Source: CAZQEZ01 sp964592475 (GTDB taxonomy: Bacteria > Bacteroidota > Bacteroidia > Cytophagales > Cyclobacteriaceae). Taken from it: a stretch of 9,827 nucleotides of DNA. Shown in pieces: positions 1 through 7,698 of this stretch. The stretch spans positions 1 through 9,827 of the forward strand of contig CAZQEZ010000147.1 of NCBI GenBank assembly GCA_964592475.1. Reading direction: 5' to 3'. The notes beneath the pieces were generated by a model. That model had not been told where the DNA came from. It saw only the letters and a program-made list of their open reading frames with translations, and did not search any database. How positions within the stretch are numbered: the first letter of the stretch is position 1; each line of letters starts with the position of its first letter. The translations under genes and the position numbers were made by a program.

Positions 1-43
1 TCATTTCGTGGCATCCTTTGCGAAGCATTGGATGCGAGAAATC
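1..43. repeat. Palindromic intergenic repeat element, left edge cut
   Basis: The element begins TCATTTCG and ends CGAGAAATC. Between these lies a hairpin: GCATCC (11-16) pairs with GGATGC (30-35) and TGC (19-21) pairs with GCA (25-27), around a GAA loop. The outer ATTTC (3-7) and GAAAT (38-42) also pair. From memory, TCATTTCG...CGAGAAATC is the frame of a short palindromic repeat found scattered between genes in many bacteria. This copy would be a variant with a longer inner stem. The element probably starts just left of the window. Confidence 0.5.
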
Positions 44-182
44 CCCAACCAAAAGCACTGCAGCCAAGTCTAATGCAAAACGTCATCAGCCAAAGTCGGA
101 CACGTTTCCTATTTATTTTTTTGCAGCTAAAAATAGTGGATTACTGACGACAAAATATTTTCAGGCCTGGTCGCGCTTTTGT
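44..182. other. Intergenic stretch downstream of proA
   Basis: No convincing gene is seen on either strand; the open frames here are short and lack family-like features. A 7-bp inverted repeat, GACAAAA (149-155) and TTTTGTC (177-183), overlaps the proA stop codon and encloses the palindrome CAGGCCTG (162-169). It could help end the proBA transcript, but it is AT-rich, has a long loop and lacks a convincing following T-run, so a terminator call is weak. Confidence 0.35.
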
Positions 183-1433
183 CTACTCTCGCACCTGGCC
201 AGTACCTCTTATTATCCATTTATAGGTGGTAAGCTCCATTAAGCCCATGGGGCCCCGGGCGTGTAGTTTTTGCGTGCTTATGCCAATTTCGGCACCCAGT
301 CCAAATTGGGCACCATCAGTAAATGCCGTGGATGTGTTGGCATAAACTGCTGCTGCATCTACTGCACGTAAAAATAAATCTGCACGATCTTGATTTTCCG
401 TAATGATGGCCTCGCTGTGTTTAGAGCTATGGGTGGCAATGTGAGCTAAAGCTTCTTCAATATTTGACACTGTTTTTATGGCCATTTTATAATCCAGAAA
501 TTCTGTGCCAAAGTGCTCTTCACTGGCCAAAGACAACAATTCGGTGGGGTAAGAATTGATCAAAATATCGTACGCTTCCCGATCGGCATAAAGATGAACA
601 TTAAATTTTGCTAAGGGCTGGACAATTTTTGCTAGTTCGACGAGTTTTGCTCGATGAACCAGCAAGCAGTCAAGTGCATTGCATACACTTACTCTTCTGG
701 TTTTAGCGTTGTGAACAATCGCCAGGCCTTTTTCAGAATCTGCAAATTCATCGTAATAGGTGTGTACTATGCCAGCACCGGTTTCGATTACGGGCACCTT
801 AGCATTTTCACGCACAAAATTAATCAACTGCTGACTACCCCGCGGGATAATAACATCCACTAAATCAACCGCCTGAAGTATTTGAGCAGCACCCTGGTGA
901 GTAGCTGGCATAAGTCCCACAACATTTTCATCAATACCATGACTTGCAAGCACGCGTCGAATTAATGCCACAATAGCACTATTCGAAGCCTCAGCATCAC
1001 TACCGCCCTTAAGCACACAGGCATTTCCAGCTTTTAGACAAAGCGAAAACACATCAAAGGTCACATTGGGCCGTGCTTCGTAAATCACACCAATTACGCC
1101 TATCGGCACAGAAGTTTTTTGCAAATGAAGGCCATTGTTCAGCTTTTTTTCTGACAATACACTACCCAATGGCGAAGGAAGTTTTACTACATTTTCAATG
1201 TCGATGGCTATGGCTTCTATTCGTTCTGACGTTAGCTTCAAACGATCATACTTAGGATTATCAGGATCCATTCGAGCTAAATCCTGTTGATTTGCTTTTA
1301 ATATTTGCTCCTGACTTTGCCTGGCCTGCGTAGCCAGGTCTTGTAGTATTTGATTAATTTTATCTTCTTGCAAATGATATAAAAAGGCGCTCGCGTGTTT
1401 TACTGCCAACAATATTTCTTGTGGATCTGCCAT
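183..1433 (-). CDS. proA: Gamma-glutamyl phosphate reductase (glutamate-5-semialdehyde dehydrogenase)
   Basis: This cytoplasmic enzyme performs the second step of proline synthesis, NADPH-dependent reduction of gamma-glutamyl phosphate to glutamate 5-semialdehyde, which cyclises to pyrroline-5-carboxylate. The 416-residue length is normal for the family. Visible family motifs are YEARPNVTFD (118-127), LKGGSDAEASNSA (141-153), the IPRGS segment (196-200), ETGAGIVH (217-224) and VSVCNALD (248-255). Cys251 in the last motif is expected to be the catalytic thiol. Position 223 of the ETGAGIVH motif is Val where many homologues have Cys; I read this as lineage variation. The ATG start is 32 bp downstream of the proB stop on the same strand, so the two are almost certainly co-transcribed as proB-proA. 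Confidence 0.96.
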   Translation of the reverse strand: MADPQEILLAVKHASAFLYHLQEDKINQILQDLATQARQSQEQILKANQQDLARMDPDNPKYDRLKLTSERIEAIAIDIENVVKLPSPLGSVLSEKKLNNGLHLQKTSVPIGVIGVIYEARPNVTFDVFSLCLKAGNACVLKGGSDAEASNSAIVALIRRVLASHGIDENVVGLMPATHQGAAQILQAVDLVDVIIPRGSQQLINFVRENAKVPVIETGAGIVHTYYDEFADSEKGLAIVHNAKTRRVSVCNALDCLLVHRAKLVELAKIVQPLAKFNVHLYADREAYDILINSYPTELLSLASEEHFGTEFLDYKMAIKTVSNIEEALAHIATHSSKHSEAIITENQDRADLFLRAVDAAAVYANTSTAFTDGAQFGLGAEIGISTQKLHARGPMGLMELTTYKWIIRGTGQVRE

Positions 1434-1465
1434 GGCTCAATTTTTTAGATTATAAATAAATAATA

Positions 1466-2557
1466 TTACTTTAAATAGAGGTAATCATAATGAATTAGCG
1501 GCTTCTGGTTATGTTGTCCCATTCGCTCACCGGCCTTTTCATAGCCATATTGCGCTACCCCCCAACCGATAGCTTCACCATCAGCGGTAGCAATTTCAAG
1601 CAGGTCTCCCTTACGAAATTCTCCCGCTAATTTTATGATACCTATTGGAAGCACACTGATGGCTTGTTTTGATCTAAGAGCGTGTAAAGCGCCATCGTTG
1701 ATCATTATTTTTGCTTTACTAAAACCGCCACTGTGAGCAAGCCACTTTTTTAGACCGCTCTGCACCTTACCCCCGGGAATAAAATGGGTACCAGCTTTAT
1801 TATTACCTTGCACAATATTTAAAATGATATCTGAAGACTTGCCATTGGCTATAAAAACATGTAAGCCAGTGGCAGCTATTTTGGCTGCCATATTGCATTT
1901 GGTAATCATACCTCCCCTGCCAAATTCAGATTTTTTGTGCGTAACTATTTTACTGAAGTCTATATTTAAATCTGTAATTTCTTCAATTACTTTACTGTTA
2001 GGATTGGAAGGGTCTCCATTATATACGCCATCAATATTGCTTAATAAAATTAAAGCATCGGCATTGATCATATTAGCCACCAGGCCTGCTAGTTCATCAT
2101 TGTCTGTAAACATTAATTCGGTGACAGCTACTACATCATTCTCATTAACGATTGGAATTATTTGGCTACTAAGCAGTACTTGCAAGCAGTTTTTCATATT
2201 AAGGTAGTGGATGCGAGTACGAAAATCTTCTTTGGTAACCAATACTTGCGCTACCTGCAGATTTTGTTTTTGGAAATGATAACTATACTGATTGATCAAC
2301 TTTACCTGCCCGATAGCAGACAACAGTTGTCGTGACGAAACCGTATCTATCTTTTGCCTGAAGTTATAAATGCTACGACCGGAAGCTACAGCCCCGGAGG
2401 AAATCAACACTACCTCTGTACCAGCCTGTACCACTTTTGCCAGTTGGAATACTAACTGTTGAATAATATTATCATCCAGGTGCCCGTTTTCATCGGTAAG
2501 CACGTTGGATCCCACTTTTATGGCTATTCTATTAAAATGATATGACATAAAAAACAT
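1466..2557 (-). CDS. proB: Glutamate 5-kinase with C-terminal PUA domain
   Basis: This enzyme phosphorylates L-glutamate with ATP to gamma-glutamyl phosphate, the committed and usually proline-inhibited step of proline synthesis; the unstable product goes to ProA, encoded just downstream. At 363 residues it has the full two-domain form. The amino-acid kinase domain covers roughly residues 9-265, with KVGSNVLT (14-21), SSGAVASG (53-60), VNENDVV (137-143), DNDELAGLVA (152-161) and GRGGMITKCNMAA (213-225). A PUA domain covers roughly 282-360, opening with INDGALHAL (286-294) and including GEFRKGDLLEI (312-322). Two in-frame ATGs compete as start, 2557 (MFFMSYHF) and 2548 (MSYHF); there is no clear ribosome-binding signal to decide. 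The shorter form fits the family N-terminus slightly better. Confidence 0.96.
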   Translation of the reverse strand: MFFMSYHFNRIAIKVGSNVLTDENGHLDDNIIQQLVFQLAKVVQAGTEVVLISSGAVASGRSIYNFRQKIDTVSSRQLLSAIGQVKLINQYSYHFQKQNLQVAQVLVTKEDFRTRIHYLNMKNCLQVLLSSQIIPIVNENDVVAVTELMFTDNDELAGLVANMINADALILLSNIDGVYNGDPSNPNSKVIEEITDLNIDFSKIVTHKKSEFGRGGMITKCNMAAKIAATGLHVFIANGKSSDIILNIVQGNNKAGTHFIPGGKVQSGLKKWLAHSGGFSKAKIMINDGALHALRSKQAISVLPIGIIKLAGEFRKGDLLEIATADGEAIGWGVAQYGYEKAGERMGQHNQKPLIHYDYLYLK

Positions 2558-2613
2558 TCATTTTGCAATAGCCAAAATTGAAGAAGAATAATGAATATTT
2601 TATGACAATCTGT

Positions 2614-3132
2614 TTAAAAATCGTTGGCTATGTCGTCGATTTCTTCTTTTTTTTCATTTTTTAGAATATCATCCAGCAATTTGGAAAAATAAACCAATTC
2701 CAATTTATTTTTGTCTACAGCTTGATAGGTAAGATATACTTTTTCTCCACTCCAGTAATACAAGTCCTCCCGTACAGAATAAGCAGGTTTCCCAAATACC
2801 TGTCGCAACCCTTTGTAAAGATCCGGATCTTGTTTGGTAATGACTCTAATTTGAAAAATTTGATCGTCATACGCCCACGCTTCCAGGCTTTTTATTTTCA
2901 CAGTTCCAATTGTTTCATATTCGCCCTTGCCTGCCTCGTAGTATTGAACCTGCGAATGCGGTACTTTTTCATGATCTACATCTTTTTGAAACTCAAGTTT
3001 TACGTTACCCTTAGCCGATGACAGCAGGATAATGTCTTGAAAACCATTCTTTTTGTCCAGGTCTTCAGCCGATTGAGCCTGTGCAAAAACGATTATAAAT
3101 AAGAAAACAGGAATAAATAAACTTTTAGACAT
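2614..3132 (-). CDS. Predicted secreted protein of unknown function
   Basis: I do not recognise a named family. The 172-residue product starts with a clear Sec signal peptide: a short basic start (MSKS), a hydrophobic core of about 12 residues, and a probable cleavage site after AQA near residue 19. The mature protein has about 150 residues, is rich in charged residues and contains no further membrane segment. Its centre alternates hydrophobic and polar residues like a beta-sheet protein, with a FGKPAYSV...YYWSGEKVYLTY stretch, and the tail is acidic and lysine-rich. The ATG at 3132 was chosen over a TTG three codons upstream (3141), because the ATG gives a standard signal peptide. It is followed 56 bp later by proB on the same strand, with no terminator between, so it may be co-transcribed with proBA. 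A functional link to proline synthesis is not evident. Confidence 0.8.
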   Translation of the reverse strand: MSKSLFIPVFLFIIVFAQAQSAEDLDKKNGFQDIILLSSAKGNVKLEFQKDVDHEKVPHSQVQYYEAGKGEYETIGTVKIKSLEAWAYDDQIFQIRVITKQDPDLYKGLRQVFGKPAYSVREDLYYWSGEKVYLTYQAVDKNKLELVYFSKLLDDILKNEKKEEIDDIANDF

Positions 3133-3155
3133 GAATTTCAATTTAATTGCTAATA

Positions 3156-3186
3156 CAAAAATGAGAAAATTAAATGCATTAAGAAA
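3156..3186 (-). promoter_or_regulatory. Weak candidate promoter for the secreted-protein/proBA transcript
   Basis: Read on the minus strand, this is TTTC, 19 bases, then CATTTTTG. The Bacteroidota housekeeping consensus is TTTG, about 19-21 bases, then TAnnTTTG, so each box has one mismatch. It lies about 24 bases upstream of the ATG at 3132, giving a short leader. The surrounding DNA is so AT-rich that near-matches are expected by chance. Confidence 0.35.
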
Positions 3187-3486
3187 ATATAATTTTAATC
3201 AAAAAACTACTTGGCGCATTTTATGATAGTAAAAACAATTTTTTTAAGTTTATCTCGTTTTACGAAACAAAGACAAAAATCACATTTTTGTTTATTAATC
3301 ATTCCTGATTAAGAGATTTACAGCTTTAAGTAAAAAATTTTTAGTGTAAAATATACGGTTATTGATCTGTTGTTGATTATTGAATTTTAAATTTTAGATG
3401 AAAACCTCATTAAAATATCTAAAAATTACATGTTTTGATCAATAATTTCAATTACCTACTATTTTAATTAAGTCATTTATAATATA

Positions 3487-3519
3487 TTTGCGTCAGCTAC
3501 GGTGTATATTATACTTTAG
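3487..3519 (+). promoter_or_regulatory. Candidate Bacteroidota-type promoter of the HA-repeat gene
   Basis: TTTG (3487-3490) is followed after 21 bases by TACTTTAG (3512-3519). This matches the TTTG / TAnnTTTG consensus in all but one position, with spacing at the upper end of the usual range. It lies about 38 bases upstream of the ATG at 3558, in the right orientation. Confidence 0.55.
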
Positions 3520-3557
3520 TTAAGGTCAAGGTCAAATTTTTCAAACAACAACACACA

Positions 3558-5261
3558 ATGAAATTCACACATGAAATAACTGCTGAATGGCATAAGCAGT
3601 TTGAAAATCTCAAGGAGTTTAAACAGAAACATCAGCATTGCAATGTCCCACCAGATCATACCAATAAAAAACTTACCAATTGGGTAAGGGTGCAGCGTAA
3701 AATAAAAGATGAACTTCCTGCTGCCTTAAAAGAGAAGCTAGTACTACTTGAATTCGATTTTTCGGATGACCACTATCCCTGGGAAGACAAGTTTATGGAA
3801 CTTCAACAATTTGCCAAAAAATACGGACATGCACATGTGCCTGCCACAGATCCTGCCTATGAAGAGCTGCATTCCTGGCTAATGCAACAATTAAAAAATA
3901 AAGAGTTTTTAAGTTCCGAAAGGAAAAATAGGCTTGACTATCTGGGCGTGTATTGGGAATGCAAGGATTTACGGGAGTGGAAATGGCAGGAAATGTACCA
4001 GCAGCTGGAAGAATATCACCGGAAATACGGGAATGCAAAAGTGCCTCAGAAGTGGCCCGAAAACAGAAGACTAAGTAATTGGGTGCTGGTGCAAAGAAGA
4101 AGATATGCTGAAGGTAATATGCCCAAAAACCGGGTGGAAAAACTTGAAAAACTGGATTTCGTTTGGGACTGTCGGGAGTTGTTTGAAGATCAATGGGATG
4201 AAAAATTTGACTTGTTATGCTCGTTTAAAAAGGAAAATGGTCATACCAAAGTGCCGCTTGCTTATCACGATCAAAGGCTAGCCGGATGGGTTGATAGACA
4301 ACGAACCTTAAAAAGTAAAGATCGGCTACTGCCGGAAAGAGAAGAACGACTGAATGAAATTGGTTTTATATGGGATTGTACCGTATTGCAAGAGCAGCAA
4401 TGGGAGGAAAGATTTCAGCAATTGTGCGACTACAGGCAAAGATTTGGCGATTGTGTAGTACCAGTTAACTGGAAAGAGAACAGGCACCTGGGCATTTGGG
4501 TGAGTACCCAAAGAACAATTGATAAACATGGCAACATGGACCCGGAAAAGAAAAAACGCCTGGATAAAATCGGCTTTGCCTGGAAAAATGAAGCCTGGAA
4601 GTATGTAGATAAAAAATACGACGACATTTGGGAAACCAATTACCAAAAACTGGTCGATTATAAAAATAAATACGGTAAACTACAAGTATCATTAAAAATA
4701 GACCGGCCATTGCAAAGATGGACATGTGCGCAACGTAAGTTTTACCATACCGGTAATTTAAGTCTCGATCGAATCGAAAAACTTGATGAAATCGGTTTTG
4801 CCTGGGATCTGCACCAAGCTTACTGGATGAAACGCTACAATCAATTGGTTGAATTTAAGAAAAGATTTGGGCATGCCAGAGTGCCATGGGGATGGGAAGA
4901 AAATCATAAACTAGGGCAGTGGGTTTCTCGTACTCGCCTGGCCGGACGCAAAGCGCATAATAAAAAGCAAGTGGCTTTGCTGGATAAGCTGGATTTTGAC
5001 TGGACCGTAATGAAAAAGACCATCATTCCCTGGAAAGATATGTATGAGCAGCTGGTGGACTTCAAAAAAGCTTTTGGGCATACCAGAGTTCCGGTAAACT
5101 GGCCTAGAAATAAAAAATTGGGCAAGTGGATCAGTCGCATTAGATCAGAGCAGCACAAACTTAATCCGGACAGAAAACAAATGCTCAACAAGCTCGACTT
5201 TGACTGGAAAAAAAGACGTGGCCGCCTTAACAGGAAAATTTATCGCGTAGAAAACTATTGA
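3558..5261 (+). CDS. Protein of eight tandem helicase-associated (HA) repeats, no helicase domain
   Basis: The 567-residue product consists almost entirely of eight repeats of about 64-76 residues, starting at the tryptophans at 11, 75, 143, 213, 282, 358, 423 and 492. Each repeat follows W..-Y/F-..L..F/Y-K...G...VP......-L..WV..QR-......-R...L..-L/I-G/D-F.W. This is the pattern of the Helicase-associated domain (Pfam HA, PF03457), usually seen as repeats C-terminal to DEAD/SNF2-type helicases and thought to bind nucleic acid. Here there is no Walker A or B motif, no other ATPase domain, no signal peptide and no membrane segment. The protein is rich in Lys, Arg and Trp, and its tail (551-567) is strongly basic, which fits cytoplasmic nucleic-acid binding; that role is inferred. 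Repeats 1 and 6 are the most diverged (DFS for the final F.W in repeat 1, VS for VP in repeat 6). It stands alone and converges on the next gene with 35 bp between stops. Confidence 0.88.
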   Translation: MKFTHEITAEWHKQFENLKEFKQKHQHCNVPPDHTNKKLTNWVRVQRKIKDELPAALKEKLVLLEFDFSDDHYPWEDKFMELQQFAKKYGHAHVPATDPAYEELHSWLMQQLKNKEFLSSERKNRLDYLGVYWECKDLREWKWQEMYQQLEEYHRKYGNAKVPQKWPENRRLSNWVLVQRRRYAEGNMPKNRVEKLEKLDFVWDCRELFEDQWDEKFDLLCSFKKENGHTKVPLAYHDQRLAGWVDRQRTLKSKDRLLPEREERLNEIGFIWDCTVLQEQQWEERFQQLCDYRQRFGDCVVPVNWKENRHLGIWVSTQRTIDKHGNMDPEKKKRLDKIGFAWKNEAWKYVDKKYDDIWETNYQKLVDYKNKYGKLQVSLKIDRPLQRWTCAQRKFYHTGNLSLDRIEKLDEIGFAWDLHQAYWMKRYNQLVEFKKRFGHARVPWGWEENHKLGQWVSRTRLAGRKAHNKKQVALLDKLDFDWTVMKKTIIPWKDMYEQLVDFKKAFGHTRVPVNWPRNKKLGKWISRIRSEQHKLNPDRKQMLNKLDFDWKKRRGRLNRKIYRVENY

Positions 5262-5296
5262 AATATAGCATAAGTTGAGCGTTTTAAAGATTAAAG

Positions 5297-6226
5297 TTAT
5301 TGATTTTTAATCATCCAAACCTCAGTTTCAGGATGAAACGCGTACCAGGCAAACCAAAACGTGGTTAAGCCGGGAATTTCTTCTCTTTCTTTGTTATAGA
5401 CCGTGGCGCTTTGATTTTTCTTGTCAAATGCTATAATTAAATTTTTACCGTTCAATTGATCTTCAATTTTGCCTTTGCCAGCTTTTGCTAATTCAGAGAA
5501 GGGATAAGCTTTGAACTTTCCATCTACTGCTATGCCTACCACGGTTTCCTTAGGATGAAAACGACTATCAGTATTATTTACCTCAAAATAGAGCTGAGCG
5601 GACTCATTATACTCAGGATAAGGGTTGCTGGCATAATTGCGACGATAACCTGTTTCTTTAGAAAGCACCATAGTATTGGGATGCTTCTTTTTCCAGCTTT
5701 GCCAGGTTGTATTGCTGGTAGGCAACATTACTAACTCCTCTCTTACTTTAGCGCCGGCAACTGCTTTCATCATTATTTGCGACCATAGTGATTCTGATTG
5801 CCGATCGTAGAGCAATACATCGCTGTTGTAAAGTAGCCCTGATACTCCAAAAGTATGAGGTTTCTTATTGATAAGTGCATCAAAAGCTATGCCACTACCA
5901 CATAATGGACAATAGGTAATTACCACCGGATGTTTGGCAAATTGATCATTGACTATCTCGTGATAATTCATAATGGAAATTGGATAGGCCTTTATTACCT
6001 TATTAAATTTTACTCCTAATACGCGCGCGTTATCATCTAAATTTGCCTGTTCGGCTGTGATAAATTTTGGGTTGTCGATGGAAGGGATGCCATCTTTGGG
6101 AGGACCACCATCTTTAATTTGTTTAACAGGTATTGTAGCATTGGATAAATCGAAGCCTTTCCTGGTTTGCCCACAACTATTGTAAGTTAATACTAAGAAA
6201 ATAGATAGCCAAAATAAAATTCTCAT
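5297..6226 (-). CDS. DUF3179 domain-containing probable lipoprotein or secreted protein
   Basis: This 309-residue protein matches what I recall of the DUF3179 family, whose function is unknown. Family-like motifs are GIPSIDNPKF (46-55), AYPISIMNYHEIVND (80-94), TYCPLCGSG (104-112), GVSGLLYNSDVLLYDR (127-142) and ESLWSQ (145-150). The CPLCGSG pair of cysteines is the hallmark and could bind a metal or form a disulfide. The N-terminus has a hydrophobic export segment ending YNSC, so Cys18 may be a lipidated residue; the -3 position is Tyr rather than the usual Leu, so plain secretion is also possible. The VGIAVDGKFKAYPFSEL segment (about 226-242) partly echoes residues 71-84, suggesting an internal duplication. 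Downstream it runs into the convergent HA-repeat gene. Upstream it lies about 100 bp beyond the gapA terminator, so it probably has its own promoter. Confidence 0.88.
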   Translation of the reverse strand: MRILFWLSIFLVLTYNSCGQTRKGFDLSNATIPVKQIKDGGPPKDGIPSIDNPKFITAEQANLDDNARVLGVKFNKVIKAYPISIMNYHEIVNDQFAKHPVVITYCPLCGSGIAFDALINKKPHTFGVSGLLYNSDVLLYDRQSESLWSQIMMKAVAGAKVREELVMLPTSNTTWQSWKKKHPNTMVLSKETGYRRNYASNPYPEYNESAQLYFEVNNTDSRFHPKETVVGIAVDGKFKAYPFSELAKAGKGKIEDQLNGKNLIIAFDKKNQSATVYNKEREEIPGLTTFWFAWYAFHPETEVWMIKNQ

Positions 6227-6331
6227 AAAATCTTTAGGGTATAACTAATGCCATGGTAAGATATTTTTAGTAAGGGTGACTAAATGAGGTTTATTGTCGG
6301 CAATAGGACAAAGACCTAAGGCATGAAAAAC

Positions 6332-6360
6332 AAAAAGCCCCACTAAGGAGGCTTTTTTTT
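6332..6360 (-). terminator. Rho-independent terminator of gapA
   Basis: AAAAAGCC (6332-6339) and GGCTTTTT (6350-6357) form an 8-bp stem around a 10-base loop. Read leftward, the hairpin ends in a GGCTTTTTG T-rich run about 25 bases after the gapA stop codon. The plus strand also ends in eight T residues, so it could work in both directions, but no rightward gene ends here. Confidence 0.85.
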
Positions 6361-6382
6361 AATATAACTAAACTTAAAATAA

Positions 6383-7387
6383 TTACTTCACCGAGTTCAT
6401 GTGCTCAACAAGCTCAAGTACTTTGGTAGAGTAACCCATTTCGTTATCATACCAGCTTACTACTTTCACGAAGTTATCATTTAAGCTAATACCAGCACCT
6501 GCATCAAATATTGAAGTTCGCTTGTCGCCTAAGAAGTCGTTAGAAACTACAGAGTCTTCAGTATATCCTAGTACGCCTTTCAATTCGCCTTCAGAAGCTT
6601 TTTTCATAGCTGCACATACTGCTTCGTAAGAAGCACCTTTTTCCAGACGACAGGTAAGGTCAACTACTGAAACATTAGGAGTGGGTACTCGAAATGCCAT
6701 ACCGGTTAATTTACCATTTAAGTCAGGAATTACCTTACCTACTGCTTTTGCCGCACCTGTAGACGATGGAATGATGTTCTGGTAAGCGCCACGTCCACCT
6801 CTCCAGTCTTTTTTCGAAGGACCATCCACTGTTTTTTGCGTAGCTGTTACCGCGTGTACGGTAGTCATTAAACCTTCTACAATATTAAAATTATCGTTCA
6901 ATACTTTAGCAATGGGTGCTAAACAATTGGTAGTACAAGATGCGTTTGACACGTATTGCATGTCGGCTTTATAATCTTCATGATTAACCCCCATTACAAA
7001 CATAGGAGTATCATCTTTAGAAGGAGCAGACATTACTACTTTTTTAGCGCCTGCTTCAATGTGACCCTGACATTTTTCTTTTGTAAGGAATAAGCCTGTA
7101 GATTCAACTACATATTCAGCACCTCTTTGACCCCATTTCAAATCAGCCGGGTTAGGCTCAGAACTAACTGATATTTCTTTTCCGTCTACAATTAATGCTC
7201 CTTCTTTATGACTTACGTCACCTGCAAATAATCCGTGAGTGGAATCGTACTTAAGCATGTACGCCATATAATCAACGTCGATTAGGTCATTTATTCCAAC
7301 TATTTCAATGTTGGGATTTCCATAGGCAGCTCGGAAAACTAATCTTCCAATTCTACCAAAACCATTAATACCTACTTTTATAGCCAT
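6383..7387 (-). CDS. gapA: Glyceraldehyde-3-phosphate dehydrogenase, type I, NAD-type
   Basis: This glycolytic enzyme oxidises glyceraldehyde 3-phosphate to 1,3-bisphosphoglycerate with NAD and phosphate, as a cytoplasmic tetramer. The 334-residue length is standard. The Rossmann signature is GINGFGRIGR (6-15). Asn33-Asp34 at the end of the second strand (GINDL) indicates a preference for NAD over NADP. The active-site loop is SNASCTTNCLAP (147-158), with catalytic Cys151 and the partner His178 in TTVHAVTATQ. The C-terminus carries SWYDNEMGYS. No substitution of a key residue is seen. It appears monocistronic, with its own promoter and terminator. The single type I copy visible here could serve glycolysis or gluconeogenesis. 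Confidence 0.97.
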   Translation of the reverse strand: MAIKVGINGFGRIGRLVFRAAYGNPNIEIVGINDLIDVDYMAYMLKYDSTHGLFAGDVSHKEGALIVDGKEISVSSEPNPADLKWGQRGAEYVVESTGLFLTKEKCQGHIEAGAKKVVMSAPSKDDTPMFVMGVNHEDYKADMQYVSNASCTTNCLAPIAKVLNDNFNIVEGLMTTVHAVTATQKTVDGPSKKDWRGGRGAYQNIIPSSTGAAKAVGKVIPDLNGKLTGMAFRVPTPNVSVVDLTCRLEKGASYEAVCAAMKKASEGELKGVLGYTEDSVVSNDFLGDKRTSIFDAGAGISLNDNFVKVVSWYDNEMGYSTKVLELVEHMNSVK

Positions 7388-7426
7388 AGTTTTTCTATAG
7401 TTTAGTTTGAAAAATAAAATTCACTG

Positions 7427-7457
7427 CAAAAGTATAAATAGGGTGCTCTAAAACAAA
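7427..7457 (-). promoter_or_regulatory. gapA: gapA promoter, exact Bacteroidota consensus
   Basis: On the minus strand, TTTG (complement of 7454-7457) is followed by exactly 19 bases and then TACTTTTG (complement of 7427-7434). This matches both boxes of the Bacteroidota primary sigma factor consensus, TTTG-N19-TAnnTTTG, at every specified position. The -7 box ends 39 bases before the ATG, giving a leader of roughly 35 bases, as expected for a strongly expressed glycolytic gene. Confidence 0.8.
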
Positions 7458-7666
7458 CTTTTAATTCCGTTTTATCCCTTATTTACTCATACTTTATATT
7501 AACATAATACATATGATTGAGTTATTAAAAATTTTGAAATTTTGAATATGGTACATAATCATCGGCCAATATAAATTATGCAGCTAAAAATTTAGCTACT
7601 TTAACATAACGCTCGCTGAGAATCCGGCTGTAAAGCTAATTTTAGTGCTATACAATAAGCTTTAAG

Positions 7667-7698
7667 TTTAGTCTATTGTTGCACAGCTATTATTTTTG
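7667..7698 (+). promoter_or_regulatory. Candidate promoter of the outer-membrane protein remnant
   Basis: TTTA (7667-7670), 20 bases, then TATTTTTG (7691-7698). The -7 box is an exact TAnnTTTG match and the -33 box has one mismatch. It would leave a leader of about 100 bases before the ATG at 7803. Confidence 0.4.

Larger units (their letters stand above)
3133..3557. other. AT-rich divergent intergenic region
   Basis: This 425-bp gap separates two divergent genes and contains no plausible coding frame. Besides the candidate promoters at each end, it holds a perfect 8-bp hairpin (ACAAAAAT 3273-3280, ATTTTTGT 3284-3291, three-base loop). It also holds a widely spaced perfect inverted repeat, TTATTGATC (3359-3367) and GATCAATAA (3437-3445), 69 bases apart. 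A tandem AAGGTC pair sits near 3522-3533, between the -7 box and the start of the HA-repeat gene. Any of these could bind a regulator, but in AT-rich DNA they may be chance. Confidence 0.4.

Noticed and set aside
1..105. Possible leftward gene continuing past the left edge (open minus-strand frames such as the one encoding LAAVLLVGDFSHP)
   Set aside because: The frame has no ATG near its beginning and overlaps the palindromic repeat, so intergenic DNA is the better reading.
18..242. Rightward 74-codon frame at the left edge
   Set aside because: It runs through the palindromic repeat and into the 3' end of proA on the opposite strand, and has no family-like features.
1824..2207. Rightward 127-codon frame inside proB
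   Set aside because: It lies fully antisense to the well-conserved kinase domain and has no independent support.
3133..3141. TTG start extending the secreted protein by three residues (MKF)
   Set aside because: ATG at 3132 gives a standard signal peptide and needs no alternative start codon.
3273..3291. AT-only-stem hairpin ACAAAAAT/ATTTTTGT as a terminator
   Set aside because: No gene ends nearby on either strand and the stem has almost no GC pairs.
4326..4725. Three overlapping leftward frames opposite the HA-repeat gene
   Set aside because: They are antisense shadows of the repeated, compositionally biased HA gene; their products look like random hydrophobic sequence.
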